Assembly (NCBI RefSeq): GCF_000716605.1
Contig: NZ_JNXE01000016.1
Location: 1 to 64,000 of the forward strand
Length of the DNA: 64,000 bases
Source of the DNA: Streptomyces sp. NRRL F-525
Lineage (GTDB): Bacteria > Actinomycetota > Actinomycetes > Streptomycetales > Streptomycetaceae
Direction: 5' to 3'
Below are positions 27,666 through 36,799 of this stretch, piece by piece (the first letter of the stretch is position 1; every line of letters starts with the position of its first letter). The notes under the pieces are model-generated. The model made no database searches, was not told the origin of the DNA, and was given only the letters and a program-made list of their open reading frames with translations. Position numbers and translations under genes: made by a program.

Positions 27666-28850
27666 TCAGGTGGTCGCCGCTTCGGCCAGCACGGCGTCGG
27701 CCGCTTCCAGCGCATCCGCAACGAGGTCCGCCGTGTCCTCGGTCCCCGCCGCCAGCCGGACCAGCCCCAACGGCACGGAGTCCGCGAGCTGTTGCTCGCT
27801 GAGCATCCCGCGCCACATCGACGCCGGATGCACGGCCAGCGACTCCACACCACCGAGGCTGGCCGACCGACGCGGGTAACGCAGCCGCCCGAGAAACGAG
27901 TCGGCCATCTCGAACCCACCGGCGAACTCGATGCCGAGCACCCCGCCGAAGCCGCTCAACTGGTCGACGGCCAGCTTGTGTTGAGGGTGGCTCGCCAGCC
28001 CGGGATAGTGCACCTTCGTCACCGCCGGATGCGAGCTCAACGCCTCGGCGAGAGCAAGGCCGTTGGCGTTGTGCCGCGGCACCCGCAAGGGCAGGGTGCG
28101 CATCCCGCGCAGCAGCAGCCACGCGTCGATCGGCCCGAGCGTGGCACCGGTGAGGAGCCCGACGTCCCATATCCGGTCGAGGAGTTCGGCGGGCCCGGCG
28201 AGCACTCCGGCGGACACATCGGAATGGCCGTTCAGATACTTGGTCGCGCTGTGCCACACCAGGTCGATGCCGAAGTCCACCGGTCGCTGGTTGAGCGGGG
28301 TGGCGAAGGTGTTGTCCGCCATGGTCAACACGTCGTGCGCGCGGGCCAGTTCGGCTACGGCGCGCAGGTCGGTGATCCGCAGCAACGGGTTGCTCGGGGT
28401 CTCCACCAGGATCAGCCGGGTCCGCGGGGTCAGCACCCTCGCGAACGCCTCCGGGTCGGTCTGGTCGACCAGCGTGGTCGTCACCCCGAGCCGCGGCAGC
28501 AGGTTCAGCAGCACCGATGCCGTACCCCCGTAGGTGGACCGCTGCCCGATGACATGGTCCCCGGCGGACACCAGCGCCAGCACGGCCGTGGTGAGCGCGG
28601 CCATCCCGGACGCGGTGACCATGGCCGCCTCGGTGTTCTCCAACTCCGCTACGACGGCGGCGACTTGGGCGTGGTTCGGGTTGCCGAACCGGGTGTAGAA
28701 GTCCTTGCCGCGTGCTTCTACGGCCCCTCGCGCGAAGGTCTCCCCGTCCTCGGCCGAGAACGCCGCCGTCTGGTAGATGGGCGGGGCCACGGCACGGCTC
28801 GGATGGACCTCGCGGTCGGCGTGAACGGTGATGGTGCTCTTGCCCGGCAT
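27666..28850 (-). CDS. Cys/Met metabolism PLP enzyme, methionine or cystathionine gamma-lyase
   Basis: 394-residue fold-type I PLP enzyme. The PLP lysine is in WHSATKYLNGHSD, RFGNPNHAQV is the phosphate/substrate region, and SGMAALTTAVLAL the cofactor loop. The partner regulator is of Lrp type and divergent, which is common for amino-acid lyases such as methionine gamma-lyase. Loss of sulfide or methanethiol from Met, homocysteine or cystathionine is likely; sequence alone does not separate these. ATG 28850 has GGAAGGG upstream. Confidence 0.85.
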   Translation of the reverse strand: MPGKSTITVHADREVHPSRAVAPPIYQTAAFSAEDGETFARGAVEARGKDFYTRFGNPNHAQVAAVVAELENTEAAMVTASGMAALTTAVLALVSAGDHVIGQRSTYGGTASVLLNLLPRLGVTTTLVDQTDPEAFARVLTPRTRLILVETPSNPLLRITDLRAVAELARAHDVLTMADNTFATPLNQRPVDFGIDLVWHSATKYLNGHSDVSAGVLAGPAELLDRIWDVGLLTGATLGPIDAWLLLRGMRTLPLRVPRHNANGLALAEALSSHPAVTKVHYPGLASHPQHKLAVDQLSGFGGVLGIEFAGGFEMADSFLGRLRYPRRSASLGGVESLAVHPASMWRGMLSEQQLADSVPLGLVRLAAGTEDTADLVADALEAADAVLAEAATT

Positions 28851-28931
28851 GGCTGCCCTTCCGTGGACCTGGACCGTCGGTGCGACTCCATGAAGCGTGA
28901 CCGACCGGCAGTCCAAGATGCCCGGATCTCG

Positions 28932-28952
28932 GCAATTTTGGCAGCAAATTGC
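28932..28952. promoter_or_regulatory. Candidate Lrp operator
   Basis: Perfect 7-bp inverted repeat GCAATTT...AAATTGC with a 7-bp spacer, between the divergent gamma-lyase and Lrp genes. AT-rich arms of this type are usual for Lrp/AsnC proteins. Confidence 0.65.
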
Positions 28953-29009
28953 GTGACAGGCGGGTGCAGGATTGTGGTAGCCGAGCCTTCGGCGCAATAA
29001 TCTGCCGCC

Positions 29010-29465
29010 ATGGACGAGGTGGACCGATCGATTCTGGCCGTACTGGAGCAGCACGGCCGCATCAGCAACAACGAGCTGGCCGCCCGGGTGGGCCTGTCGC
29101 CCTCCCCCTGTCTGCGCCGCGTGCGCCAGCTGGAGGAGTCCGGGGTCATCCGCGGCTATCGCGCGCTGATCGATCCCGCCGCGATCGGCCGCAGTCTGCG
29201 GGTCTTCGCGGGCGTACGGCTGATGCGGCACACCCGCGCGGACGTGGTCGCCTTCGAACACGGGGTCACCCGGCTGCCCGAGGTGGTCGCCTGCCACCAC
29301 ATCACCGGCAATTTCGACTACCTCCTCCAGGTGGAGGTGGCCGACCTCCCGGCCTACGAGGACTTCCACGCCAACCAGCTGGCGACCCTGCCCGGCGTCG
29401 CCACGGTGACCAGCTACGTCACGATGAAGACGCTCACGGCGGACACCGACACGGGCACCGCATGA
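29010..29465 (+). CDS. Lrp/AsnC-family regulator
   Basis: 151 residues: helix-turn-helix (ILAVLEQHGRISNNELAARVG, LSPSPCLRRVRQLEESGVI) and the C-terminal RAM domain (ACHHITGNFDYLLQVEVADL, FHANQLATLPGVATVTSYV). It should sense a free amino acid, and its place opposite the gamma-lyase gene makes methionine or a product the likely ligand. The palindrome at 28932-28952 is its probable site. Convergent with the PhzF gene. Confidence 0.9.
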   Translation: MDEVDRSILAVLEQHGRISNNELAARVGLSPSPCLRRVRQLEESGVIRGYRALIDPAAIGRSLRVFAGVRLMRHTRADVVAFEHGVTRLPEVVACHHITGNFDYLLQVEVADLPAYEDFHANQLATLPGVATVTSYVTMKTLTADTDTGTA

Positions 29466-29482
29466 CGGTCGAGAAGTGACGG

Positions 29483-30331
29483 TCAGAGGGTGATGGTGCC
29501 GCGAATGCAGACGTCGGCGGCGCCGCTGACCCAGACCGTGCCGTCCGCATCGGCGCTGATCCCGATACTCGCGGCCCGCCCCAGCCGTGTGCCCTGCGCG
29601 ACCCGGTAGGAGGAGGGCGCGCCGCCGGTCGAGGTGAGCCACTGCCCCACACCGGCGTTCATGCTCCCGCACGCGGGGTCCTCGGGCACACCGGCGGCGG
29701 GGGCGAAGGTACGCATCTCGAACGCGTGCCGGGACCCGTCGGGGTGGGCCCCGATCGCCCCGACCATCGCGTCGGGGAAGCCGGAGAAGTCAGGTTCGAG
29801 GGCGAGCACCTCCTCGGCCGTGGCCAGCCGCACCACGGCCCAGCCGGGCCCGTTGTCGACCCACTGATGGGCCACGACCCGGTCCCGTGAGATCCCGAAC
29901 GCGCCTACGATCCGCAGCAGTTGATCCTCGTCGAGGTCCCCCTCCCGCACCCGGGGCGGAGCGGCGAAGGCCAGCGTCCCCTCACCCCGCCGCACGGCGA
30001 CCAGTCCCGCGCCGCACTCCTGCACGACGCGTTCGTCGTCCCGCGGTGTGCCGCCGCCGTCCAGCCAGGCGCGCGCGGACCCGAGGGTCGGGTGCCCGGC
30101 GAACGGCAACTCGCCCCCGGGGGTGAAGATCCGCAGCCGGTAGTCCGCCTCGGGGAGGGTGGGCGGCAGCACGAACGTGGTCTCGGACAGGTTCGTCCAG
30201 CGCGCCAGCCCCTGCATCTCCTCGTCGCTCAGGTCGGTCCCGTCGAGCACGACGGCAACCGGGTTGCCGGAATAGGGGCTGGTGGAAAACACGTCGACCT
30301 GCACGAACGAACGGGTACGCGGCATGCTCAT
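29483..30331 (-). CDS. PhzF-family isomerase/epimerase
   Basis: 282 residues with the two-fold diaminopimelate-epimerase-like fold. FVQVDVFSTSPYSGNPVAVV is the family start, the catalytic Glu is in LSETTFVLP, GHPTLGSA is the first anion loop and PEDPACGSMNAG the second, which holds the DPACGS signature. No Cys pair is used as in true DapF. Substrate unknown. ATG 30331 is preferred (GGAGG upstream); ATG 30325 is possible. Confidence 0.8.
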   Translation of the reverse strand: MSMPRTRSFVQVDVFSTSPYSGNPVAVVLDGTDLSDEEMQGLARWTNLSETTFVLPPTLPEADYRLRIFTPGGELPFAGHPTLGSARAWLDGGGTPRDDERVVQECGAGLVAVRRGEGTLAFAAPPRVREGDLDEDQLLRIVGAFGISRDRVVAHQWVDNGPGWAVVRLATAEEVLALEPDFSGFPDAMVGAIGAHPDGSRHAFEMRTFAPAAGVPEDPACGSMNAGVGQWLTSTGGAPSSYRVAQGTRLGRAASIGISADADGTVWVSGAADVCIRGTITL

Positions 30332-30376
30332 CAAGCCCTCCGAACGACTACAGCTTCAAGCAACGAAGTGGACTGC

Positions 30377-30404
30377 CCCAAGGCCCAAGGCCCAAGGCCC
30401 AAGG
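30377..30404. repeat. Four perfect 7-bp tandem repeats
   Basis: CCCAAGG repeated four times between the PhzF and esterase genes, in the likely promoter region of the PhzF gene. A 7-bp slip-prone tract could vary in copy number. Confidence 0.85.
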
Positions 30405-30426
30405 TCCGATGCCCCAGGCTCCCACC

Positions 30427-31869
30427 TCAGCCGAAGTGCCGAATGCGAGCCTCCGTCCCAGGCATGTACGGCAACCAGTCGTGCACCGACCCACTCGCGA
30501 CGAACTCGGCGACCGCGGTGGCGAAGGTGCGGCCCAGCTCCCGTACGGCATCGGTGACCCGGCCCAGCATCGGAGTGTCCGGGTAGGCATCGAACGTGCC
30601 GAAGAGAAAGGGCAGTTCACCGCAATGGGTGGCGCCCAGTCCGTACGGGTCCTCAGCCGGCCGGTAGTCGAACTCGTAGACGTAGGTCGCGTTGCCGCCG
30701 GCCGCGTGGTGGTCGGCGATCCGCAGCGAGTCGGCGCGGAACAGCTCGTCGGTCACCATCGCGGTGAACACCCGCGCGGGGGTGGGCTCTTCGAGCAGGG
30801 CGGCGTACCGCTCGTAGAACTCGGGGGCGCGAGGGCCGAGTTGGCCGGTGAGAAGTTCCAACGCACCGTCGACGCCGAGGTTCTGGACGTGCGGGTCGAA
30901 GGCGGTGAACGCGCTCGCCTCGTCCCGGGTGGTGCCGATGAGCAGCGCCTTGCCCTCCAGCCCGCCCTCCACGAGCCCCCGATACAGATCGCGGGGAAGG
31001 CCGGGGCCGCCGAGCACCGGATGCATGGGCGGGGCGGCGTTGCCCGGACGCGCGAGCTGCCCCGCGAGCCGGCCGTAGGCGGACAGCAGCCGCTCAACGG
31101 GCAGCGCGCGCAAGGCGGTTGCCGTATCCGCTCCGTCCGGCACGCCGAGCAGCCGTAGATACGCTTCGGCGTTCTCGGCCGCGTGGTGCGGGTCCTGCGG
31201 CACCAGGCCGAACGGGCCGCTCTGCAGCAGCACCCGGTTCACGAGTCCCGAGGTCCGGGGATCGAGGGCCAGCGCGAGCGAGGCATACGCTCCGGCCGAC
31301 TGTCCGCCGACCGTCACCTCGCGCGGATCGCCGCCGAAGGAGGCGATGTTGTCCCGCACCCAGGCCAGCAGGGCGGCCTGGTCCTGGGCGCCGAGGTTGG
31401 CGGCGCCGATCTCCGGCAGATAGAGGTAACCCAGTGGCCCCACACGGTAGTTGGCGGTGACCACCACGATGTCGCCGAGCGCGGCCAGCCGCCCGCCGTC
31501 GTACCAGTCCCAGCCGCCGGAGCCGCTGGTGAAGCCGCCCCCGTGCCACCACACGAGGACCGGCCGGGCCGTGTTGTCCTCCAACGCCCCCGCCGGAACA
31601 TGGACGTTGACGGTCAGGCTCCCGTCCTCGTCCCAGTCCGGCACACGGTGGCCCATCACCCGTACCAGCCGGGAGGCCCCCTGCGGGACGGCGGGCCCGG
31701 CCTGCGCCGCCTCCCGCACGCCGGTCCACCCCGGGTGCGGCCGAGGCGGCGCGAACCGCAGCTCACCGACAGGCGACGCGGCATACGGAATCCCCCGGAA
31801 GGAGATCACCTCGCCCCGCGCGACGCCCCGGACCCGACCCCGATCCGTCTCCACGACACCCACCGCCAT
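30427..31869 (-). CDS. Type B carboxylesterase, cytoplasmic
   Basis: 480-residue carboxylesterase/para-nitrobenzyl esterase family. WWHGGGF is the oxyanion loop, GGQSAGAYASLAL the nucleophile elbow, and GATHCGELPFLFG carries the C-terminal His. There is no signal peptide, unlike the related secreted esterase at 11369-13039. ATG 31869 with AGAGGG upstream is favoured over GTG 31878. A divergent AsnC-type regulator lies 112 bp away. Confidence 0.85.
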   Translation of the reverse strand: MAVGVVETDRGRVRGVARGEVISFRGIPYAASPVGELRFAPPRPHPGWTGVREAAQAGPAVPQGASRLVRVMGHRVPDWDEDGSLTVNVHVPAGALEDNTARPVLVWWHGGGFTSGSGGWDWYDGGRLAALGDIVVVTANYRVGPLGYLYLPEIGAANLGAQDQAALLAWVRDNIASFGGDPREVTVGGQSAGAYASLALALDPRTSGLVNRVLLQSGPFGLVPQDPHHAAENAEAYLRLLGVPDGADTATALRALPVERLLSAYGRLAGQLARPGNAAPPMHPVLGGPGLPRDLYRGLVEGGLEGKALLIGTTRDEASAFTAFDPHVQNLGVDGALELLTGQLGPRAPEFYERYAALLEEPTPARVFTAMVTDELFRADSLRIADHHAAGGNATYVYEFDYRPAEDPYGLGATHCGELPFLFGTFDAYPDTPMLGRVTDAVRELGRTFATAVAEFVASGSVHDWLPYMPGTEARIRHFG

Positions 31870-31981
31870 CGGGCTCACCCTCTCTCCGTCGTCCGCTCTG
31901 AACCGTTTCTAGCGCCGAGCGCCGATCCGAGCCAGAATGAGAAGAGAGAAGCGCGAAAGCAGGACAGAGGACCGGGCATAC

Positions 31982-32953
31982 ATGGCGAAAGCAAGCCACT
32001 CCTTGAGCGAGACGGACCGCCGGATCGCCGCCGCGATGCTGGCCTCCCCGCGGGCCTCGTGGCGCACGGTCGGCCGCGTCCTGGACATCTCGGAGCGCAC
32101 GGTGGTGCGGCGCGCGGCCCCGCTGTTCCACGACAAGACCCTGCGCGCCACCGCCGTACGCAACCCGGTGTGGTTCCCCGACCTGATCCCGCTCGCCCTG
32201 CGCATCCGCTGCCGCCCCAACCAGATCAGCGCCATCGCCGCGACCCTGGCCCGCCGCCCCGACACGATCTGGGTGGACATCCTCGGCGGCGGCGACGAGA
32301 TCTGCACGATCCTGTTCCTGGACGGCCCGGACGCCCGCAACTCCCTTCTCCTGCGCGACCTTCCGGCCACCCCGGCGGTCCAGTCGTGGACCTCGCACAT
32401 CCTCCTACGGGTCTTCCCGGCGGCCTTCGACTGGAGCGGCGGCCTGCTCACGGAGGCCGAACTGGCCGGCCTCAGGCCGGAGTTGCCCACTCCCCGATCG
32501 ACCCTCCAGCACATCGACCAGGCCCTGATCGCCACCCTGGTCGAGGACGGCCGGGCCTCCTACACCGACCTGGCCCGCCGCGCCGACACCACCGCCCTCA
32601 CCGCCCGCCGCCGTCTGGAGGCGCTGGTCGGCGACCAGGTGATCAGACTCGCGACCGAGGTCGACCTGGCCCGCCTGGGCATCCGTACCGAAGCGCTGCT
32701 GTGGATCACCGTCGCCCCGGGCGGCCTGGAGGAGACGGGCCGCCAGCTGAGCCGCCACCCCCAGGTCCGCTTCGCCTCAGCCACCACCGGCTCGGCCAAC
32801 CTCCTGGTGGCCGTCGCCGCCGCCGACCTCAACGCCCTCTACCACTTCCTGAACGACACGATCGGCGCCCTCCCCCACGTCACCACGCTGGAGGTCACCC
32901 CCATCCTGAGCGGCGTGAAGCGAACGGGCCTGGTCCGCCCGGGCAGCCTCTGA
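31982..32953 (+). CDS. Two-domain AsnC/Lrp-type regulator
   Basis: 323 residues with two AsnC-type units: an N-terminal helix-turn-helix (RTVGRVLDISERTVVRRAAPLF) and ligand-like half, then a second helix-turn-helix (ALIATLVEDGRASYTDLAR, DTTALTARRRLEALVG) followed by a RAM-like C-terminus (SATTGSANLLVAVAAADL). This duplicated form is frequent in Streptomyces. It probably controls the divergent esterase gene. The ligand is unknown. Confidence 0.8.
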   Translation: MAKASHSLSETDRRIAAAMLASPRASWRTVGRVLDISERTVVRRAAPLFHDKTLRATAVRNPVWFPDLIPLALRIRCRPNQISAIAATLARRPDTIWVDILGGGDEICTILFLDGPDARNSLLLRDLPATPAVQSWTSHILLRVFPAAFDWSGGLLTEAELAGLRPELPTPRSTLQHIDQALIATLVEDGRASYTDLARRADTTALTARRRLEALVGDQVIRLATEVDLARLGIRTEALLWITVAPGGLEETGRQLSRHPQVRFASATTGSANLLVAVAAADLNALYHFLNDTIGALPHVTTLEVTPILSGVKRTGLVRPGSL

Positions 32954-32976
32954 CACAGCTCTTTCAGGGCCGGTCG

Positions 32977-33948
32977 TCAGAACCAGGAGGGCCCGGCGTT
33001 GACATACGGGGCTTCCAGGGCTGCCGCTTCCTCGTCGGAGAGCCTCAACGCCAGGGCGTCCACGGCCTGTTGGAGGTGGTGGGGCTGGGTGGCCCCGACG
33101 ATCGGCGCTGACACCAGCGGGTTGCGCAGCACCCAGGCGAGGGCGATCTGGGCCATGGGGACGCCACGGGCTTCCGCCAGTTCCTGCACGGCGTGGATAA
33201 CCGGCACGTCGTACTCGCTGTCGAAGGCCCGCACGACATGATCCGTGGCCGAGCGGGTGCTCTGCTCGCCGACGGGGCGGGCGAGGCGGCCCTTGCCGTT
33301 CGGGGAGTACGGGACCAGGCCCACGCCCAAGTCGCCGCACAGGGCCATGAGTTCGGGCTCGTCCTGGCGGCGCAGGAGGTTGTACTGGTTCTGCATGGAC
33401 ACGAAGCGGGTCCAGCCGCCGAGGTCGGCCGCGTGCTGGAGCTTGGCGAACTGCCAGCCGTACATGGACGAGGCGCCGAGGTAGCGGACCTTGCCCACCC
33501 TGACGATGTCGTGCAGGGCCTCCATCGTCTCCTCGACCGGGACCTCGTCGTCGAAGCGGTGGATCTGGTAGAGGTCGATGTAGTCCGTGCCCAGGCGGGT
33601 CAGCGAGGCGTCGACCTGTTCGAGGATCGCCTTGCGGGACAGGCCCTCACCGCCCGGACCGTCGTGCATCTTCCCACGCACCTTGGTGGCCAGCACGATG
33701 TCCTCGCGCCGGGAGTACTCGCGGATCGCGCGGCCGGTGAACTCCTCGGACGTGCCCGCCTGGTAGACGTTGGCGGTGTCCCAGAAGGTGATGCCCAGCT
33801 CGACGGCCTGCCGGAAGAACGGCGCGGCCCTGTCCTCGGTCAGCGCCCACGGGTGGGCACGCGGGACGGTCGGATCGCCGTAGCTCATGCAGCCGAGGGC
33901 GAGGCGGCTCACCTTCAGGCCGGTGGTGCCGAGACGGGTGTACTCCAT
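32977..33948 (-). CDS. Aldo/keto reductase
   Basis: 323-residue TIM-barrel NADPH oxidoreductase. Catalytic tetrad residues are seen in FWDTANVYQAG (Asp, Tyr), VLATKV (Lys) and LYQIHRFD (His); the C-terminal cofactor region includes PIVGATQPHHLQQAV. Last gene of a five-gene set CMD-cupin-MDR-SDR-AKR transcribed away from an XRE regulator. Substrate is unknown; the set looks like a carbonyl or quinone detoxification cassette. Confidence 0.85.
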   Translation of the reverse strand: MEYTRLGTTGLKVSRLALGCMSYGDPTVPRAHPWALTEDRAAPFFRQAVELGITFWDTANVYQAGTSEEFTGRAIREYSRREDIVLATKVRGKMHDGPGGEGLSRKAILEQVDASLTRLGTDYIDLYQIHRFDDEVPVEETMEALHDIVRVGKVRYLGASSMYGWQFAKLQHAADLGGWTRFVSMQNQYNLLRRQDEPELMALCGDLGVGLVPYSPNGKGRLARPVGEQSTRSATDHVVRAFDSEYDVPVIHAVQELAEARGVPMAQIALAWVLRNPLVSAPIVGATQPHHLQQAVDALALRLSDEEAAALEAPYVNAGPSWF

Positions 33949-34011
33949 GGTGAGGCTCCTTCGCAGTCAAGTACGGCTGGGTGCTGGGGAGTTGGCGGAC
34001 GCGCGGGTTCC

Positions 34012-34782
34012 TCAGTGGGTGGTGTATCCGCCGTCGACGGGGAGCGCGACCCCGACCACGAAGCTCGCGGCGGGGCTGCACAGCCACAGGACGGCCGCCG
34101 CGATCTCGTCGGCCCGGCCCAGCCGTCCGATCGGCTGCTGCTTCATGATCTCGGCCATGGCCTCGGCCTGCCCTTCGAGCATGTCGGCGACCATCGGGGT
34201 GTCGATCACCCCGGGGCAAACGGCGTTGATCCGGACGCCCTTGGGCGCGTACTCGACCGCCGCGCTCTTGGTCAGGCCGATCACCCCGTGCTTGGACGCG
34301 TGGTACGCGGCCCGTTCCGGAAGCCCCACCAACCCGCCCAGGGAAGAGCAATTGACGATGGCGCCGCCGCTGCCCTGCTCCCGCATCCGGCGCAGTTCGT
34401 GCTTCTGGGCGGCCCAAATGCCGCGCAGGTTAACGGCGTTGACGTGGTCGAAGTTCGCGGCCGTCTCGTCGGCCGCGTCACTGGGCGGGACCTGCACACC
34501 GGCGTTGTTGAACGCCATGTCCAGGCGGCCGTACTCCGCGACCGCCCGGTCGACCGTCGCGGCGGCCTGCGCCTCGTCCGTCACGTCGCAGGCGACGCCG
34601 ATCGCCCGGTGACCGGCCGCCGCGAGCTCCTCGGCCGCGTGCAGTACGGCCTTCTCGTCGAGGTCGGCCAGGACGACCGCGGCACCGGCCTCGGCGAAGG
34701 CCCGGGCGGTGGCGAGGCCCATGCCGGAGGCGGCGCCGGTGACGAGGGCGACCTGGTCATGGAAGTCGTAGGTCGGGGTCAT
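34012..34782 (-). CDS. Short-chain dehydrogenase/reductase
   Basis: 256 residues, classical SDR. TGAASGMG binds the cofactor, NNAG and the Ser in NCSS are present, and YHASK gives the catalytic Tyr and Lys. ADLDE after the second strand favours NAD. ATG 34782 gives the normal length. In the five-gene redox set opposite the XRE regulator. Confidence 0.9.
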   Translation of the reverse strand: MTPTYDFHDQVALVTGAASGMGLATARAFAEAGAAVVLADLDEKAVLHAAEELAAAGHRAIGVACDVTDEAQAAATVDRAVAEYGRLDMAFNNAGVQVPPSDAADETAANFDHVNAVNLRGIWAAQKHELRRMREQGSGGAIVNCSSLGGLVGLPERAAYHASKHGVIGLTKSAAVEYAPKGVRINAVCPGVIDTPMVADMLEGQAEAMAEIMKQQPIGRLGRADEIAAAVLWLCSPAASFVVGVALPVDGGYTTH

Positions 34783-34812
34783 GGGAGGGGGTTCCAATCA
34801 TGGGTCAGCAGG

Positions 34813-35829
34813 TCAGGGGCGCAGCAGTGCCTTGACGGCGCGGCGCTCGTCCATGGCGCGGTAGCCCTCGGCGGCCTGGTCCAGCGGCAGGGTCAGGTCG
34901 AAGACCTTGCCGGGTTCGATACGGCCGTTCAGGACGCGGTCGATCAGGTCGGGGAGGAAGCGGCGCACCGGGGCGGGGCCGCCGCGCAGGGCGACGTGGG
35001 AGAAGAACAACTCCGCGCCGTCGATGGCCACTTGGTGCGGGACGCCGACGAAGCCGACGTTGCCGCCGGGGCGGGTGGAACGGACGGCCTGGGTCATCGA
35101 CTCCTGCGTGCCGACGCACTCCAGGACGGAGTCGGCGCCGAGGCCGCCGGTGAGTTCCTTGATGCGGGCGACGCCGTCCTCGCCGCGTTCGGCGACGATG
35201 TCGGTGGCGCCGAAGTCGGTCGCCAGCCGCTGCCGGGAGGCGTGGCGGCTCATGGCGATGATCCGTTCGGCGCCGAGTTCGCGGGCGGCGATGACTCCGG
35301 AGAGGCCGACCGCGCCGTCGCCGACCACGACCACCGTGGAGCCGGGCTTCACCTCGGCGGCGACGGCCGCGTACCAGCCGGTGCCCATGACGTCGGAGAG
35401 GGTGAGCAGGCTCGGCACGAACGTGTCGTCGGGCTGCCCGTCGAGGGCGACGAGCGTGCCGTCGGCGAGCGGGACACGGATGCACTCGGCCTGGCAGCCG
35501 CCGACGAACTCCCGGTGCGGACACGAGGTTTGATACCCGGCGCGGCAGATCGCGCAGGTGTTGTCGGAGGCGAAGAAGGAGCCGATGACGAACTGCCCCG
35601 GCTTGATGTCCCGCACCTCGGCGCCGGTCTCCTCGACCACGCCGACGTACTCGTGGCCGATCGGTGTGGGTTGGGTGACGGGGTTGATACCCCGGTAGTC
35701 CCACAGGTCGGAGCCGCAGACGCAGGCGGCGACGGTGCGGATGACCGCGTCGGTGGGGGCGAGGATCTTCGGTTCGGGGAGGTTCTCCACCCGGATGTCA
35801 CCGGGGGCGTGGATCACGGTTGCGCGCAT
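34813..35829 (-). CDS. Zinc-dependent medium-chain alcohol dehydrogenase
   Basis: 338 residues. Catalytic zinc ligands are in CVCGSDLWDY and PIGHEYVG; the structural-zinc lobe is partial (DNTCAICRAGYQTSC, three Cys and an Arg). The cofactor motif is VVGDGAVGLSG. Likely oxidises or reduces an alcohol/aldehyde made by its operon partners. Length and architecture are ordinary. Confidence 0.9.
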   Translation of the reverse strand: MRATVIHAPGDIRVENLPEPKILAPTDAVIRTVAACVCGSDLWDYRGINPVTQPTPIGHEYVGVVEETGAEVRDIKPGQFVIGSFFASDNTCAICRAGYQTSCPHREFVGGCQAECIRVPLADGTLVALDGQPDDTFVPSLLTLSDVMGTGWYAAVAAEVKPGSTVVVVGDGAVGLSGVIAARELGAERIIAMSRHASRQRLATDFGATDIVAERGEDGVARIKELTGGLGADSVLECVGTQESMTQAVRSTRPGGNVGFVGVPHQVAIDGAELFFSHVALRGGPAPVRRFLPDLIDRVLNGRIEPGKVFDLTLPLDQAAEGYRAMDERRAVKALLRP

Positions 35830-35858
35830 GGGGGTTCCTGTATCCGTGGGGGGGAGGG

Positions 35859-36266
35859 TCAGTTCGAAGCGCGGGTGCTGGTGCGCGGGCCGTCGTACTC
35901 GGCGTCGGTGACGTGCTCCAGCCACTCGACCTCGTCGCCCTCCCACAGGGCGAGGTGCTCCATGAACTGGTCCGGGGTCGCCCCGTGCCAGTGCTCCTCG
36001 CCGGGCGGGCAGCCGATGGTGTCGCCCGGGTGGGCCTCGATGATCACGCCGTCGCGGGTGCCGACGAGGGCGACTCCGGACACGACGTGCAGGGTCTGCC
36101 CCATGCCGTGGCTGTGCCAGGCGGTACGGGCGCCGGGCGCGAAGCGGACCAGGTTGGCCCGTGCCCGGGAAGGCTCCTCGCCCCGGAGGATCACATCCGC
36201 CCAGACGTCACCGGCGAACATGTGCGGGGGCAGCTTCATGGTCGCGGGCTGCTTGAGGATCTCCAT
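35859..36266 (-). CDS. Cupin-domain protein
   Basis: 135-residue single cupin barrel. The metal-binding first motif is AWHSHGMGQTLHVVSG (two His plus later residues), and the second is PPGEEHWHGATPDQFMEHLAL. Small cupins next to CMD proteins are often annotated as isomerase or quercetinase-like; the actual role is unknown. Part of the five-gene redox set. Confidence 0.8.
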   Translation of the reverse strand: MEILKQPATMKLPPHMFAGDVWADVILRGEEPSRARANLVRFAPGARTAWHSHGMGQTLHVVSGVALVGTRDGVIIEAHPGDTIGCPPGEEHWHGATPDQFMEHLALWEGDEVEWLEHVTDAEYDGPRTSTRASN

Positions 36267-36322
36267 GGTGGTACGTGCTCCTTGCGTCGGCGTGACGGGT
36301 GGACGTGTGGATGGGAGGGGGG

Positions 36323-36649
36323 TCAGGGCCTGCGGAACAGTTCCCGGGCCACGGTCAGCGCGGACATCGCCCGGGGCCAGCCGGCGTAGAACGCCATGTG
36401 CGTGATCGTCCCGACGATTTCCGCTTCGGTGACGCCGTTCTGCCTGGCCAGCGGGATGTGGAAGGTGAGCTGCTCGCTGCTGCCGCTGGTGATCAGGCTC
36501 GCCACGGTCACCAGGCTGCGGTCCCTCGGGGACAGCTCCGGGCTCTTCCACTCCTGCCCGAACAGCACGTCCTCGCTGTAACCGGCCAGCGCGGGGGCGA
36601 TGTCCCCGAACAACTCGCGCGGCCCCGGGGCCTGGGTCTTCTCCGTCAT
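36323..36649 (-). CDS. Carboxymuconolactone decarboxylase-family protein
   Basis: 108-residue helical protein of the CMD/AhpD-like family (SPRDRSLVTVASLITSG, GVTEAEIVGTITHMAFYAGWP). It lacks the CxxC peroxidase pair, so it is closer to gamma-carboxymuconolactone decarboxylase than to AhpD. First gene of the five-gene redox set, next to the palindrome at 36736-36752. An ATG at 36667 would add six residues. Confidence 0.8.
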   Translation of the reverse strand: MTEKTQAPGPRELFGDIAPALAGYSEDVLFGQEWKSPELSPRDRSLVTVASLITSGSSEQLTFHIPLARQNGVTEAEIVGTITHMAFYAGWPRAMSALTVARELFRRP

Positions 36650-36735
36650 CGTCCGTGTCCTCTCCATCGCGGCGCGGCCTGCGCCACCACCGATGGAACT
36701 GCAGGTCACACGCACGGGGAAGGACTCGTCGATAC

Positions 36736-36752
36736 GTGTACTGCCAGTACAC
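36736..36752. promoter_or_regulatory. Perfect 17-bp palindrome, candidate XRE operator
   Basis: GTGTACTG-C-CAGTACAC, eight bases each side of a single C, in the 150-bp gap between the divergent redox set and the XRE/MmyB regulator. It is placed to control both directions. Confidence 0.75.
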
Positions 36753-36799
36753 CCTTCGCCCGGAGACACCACGGGACCGACCGACGTAGCCTCGAATCC

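Noticed and set aside
33193..36405. A 1070-codon open frame on the plus strand
   Set aside because: It runs antisense through the AKR, SDR, MDR and cupin genes, all of which have clear catalytic motifs; third-position GC of the real genes keeps the opposite frame open.
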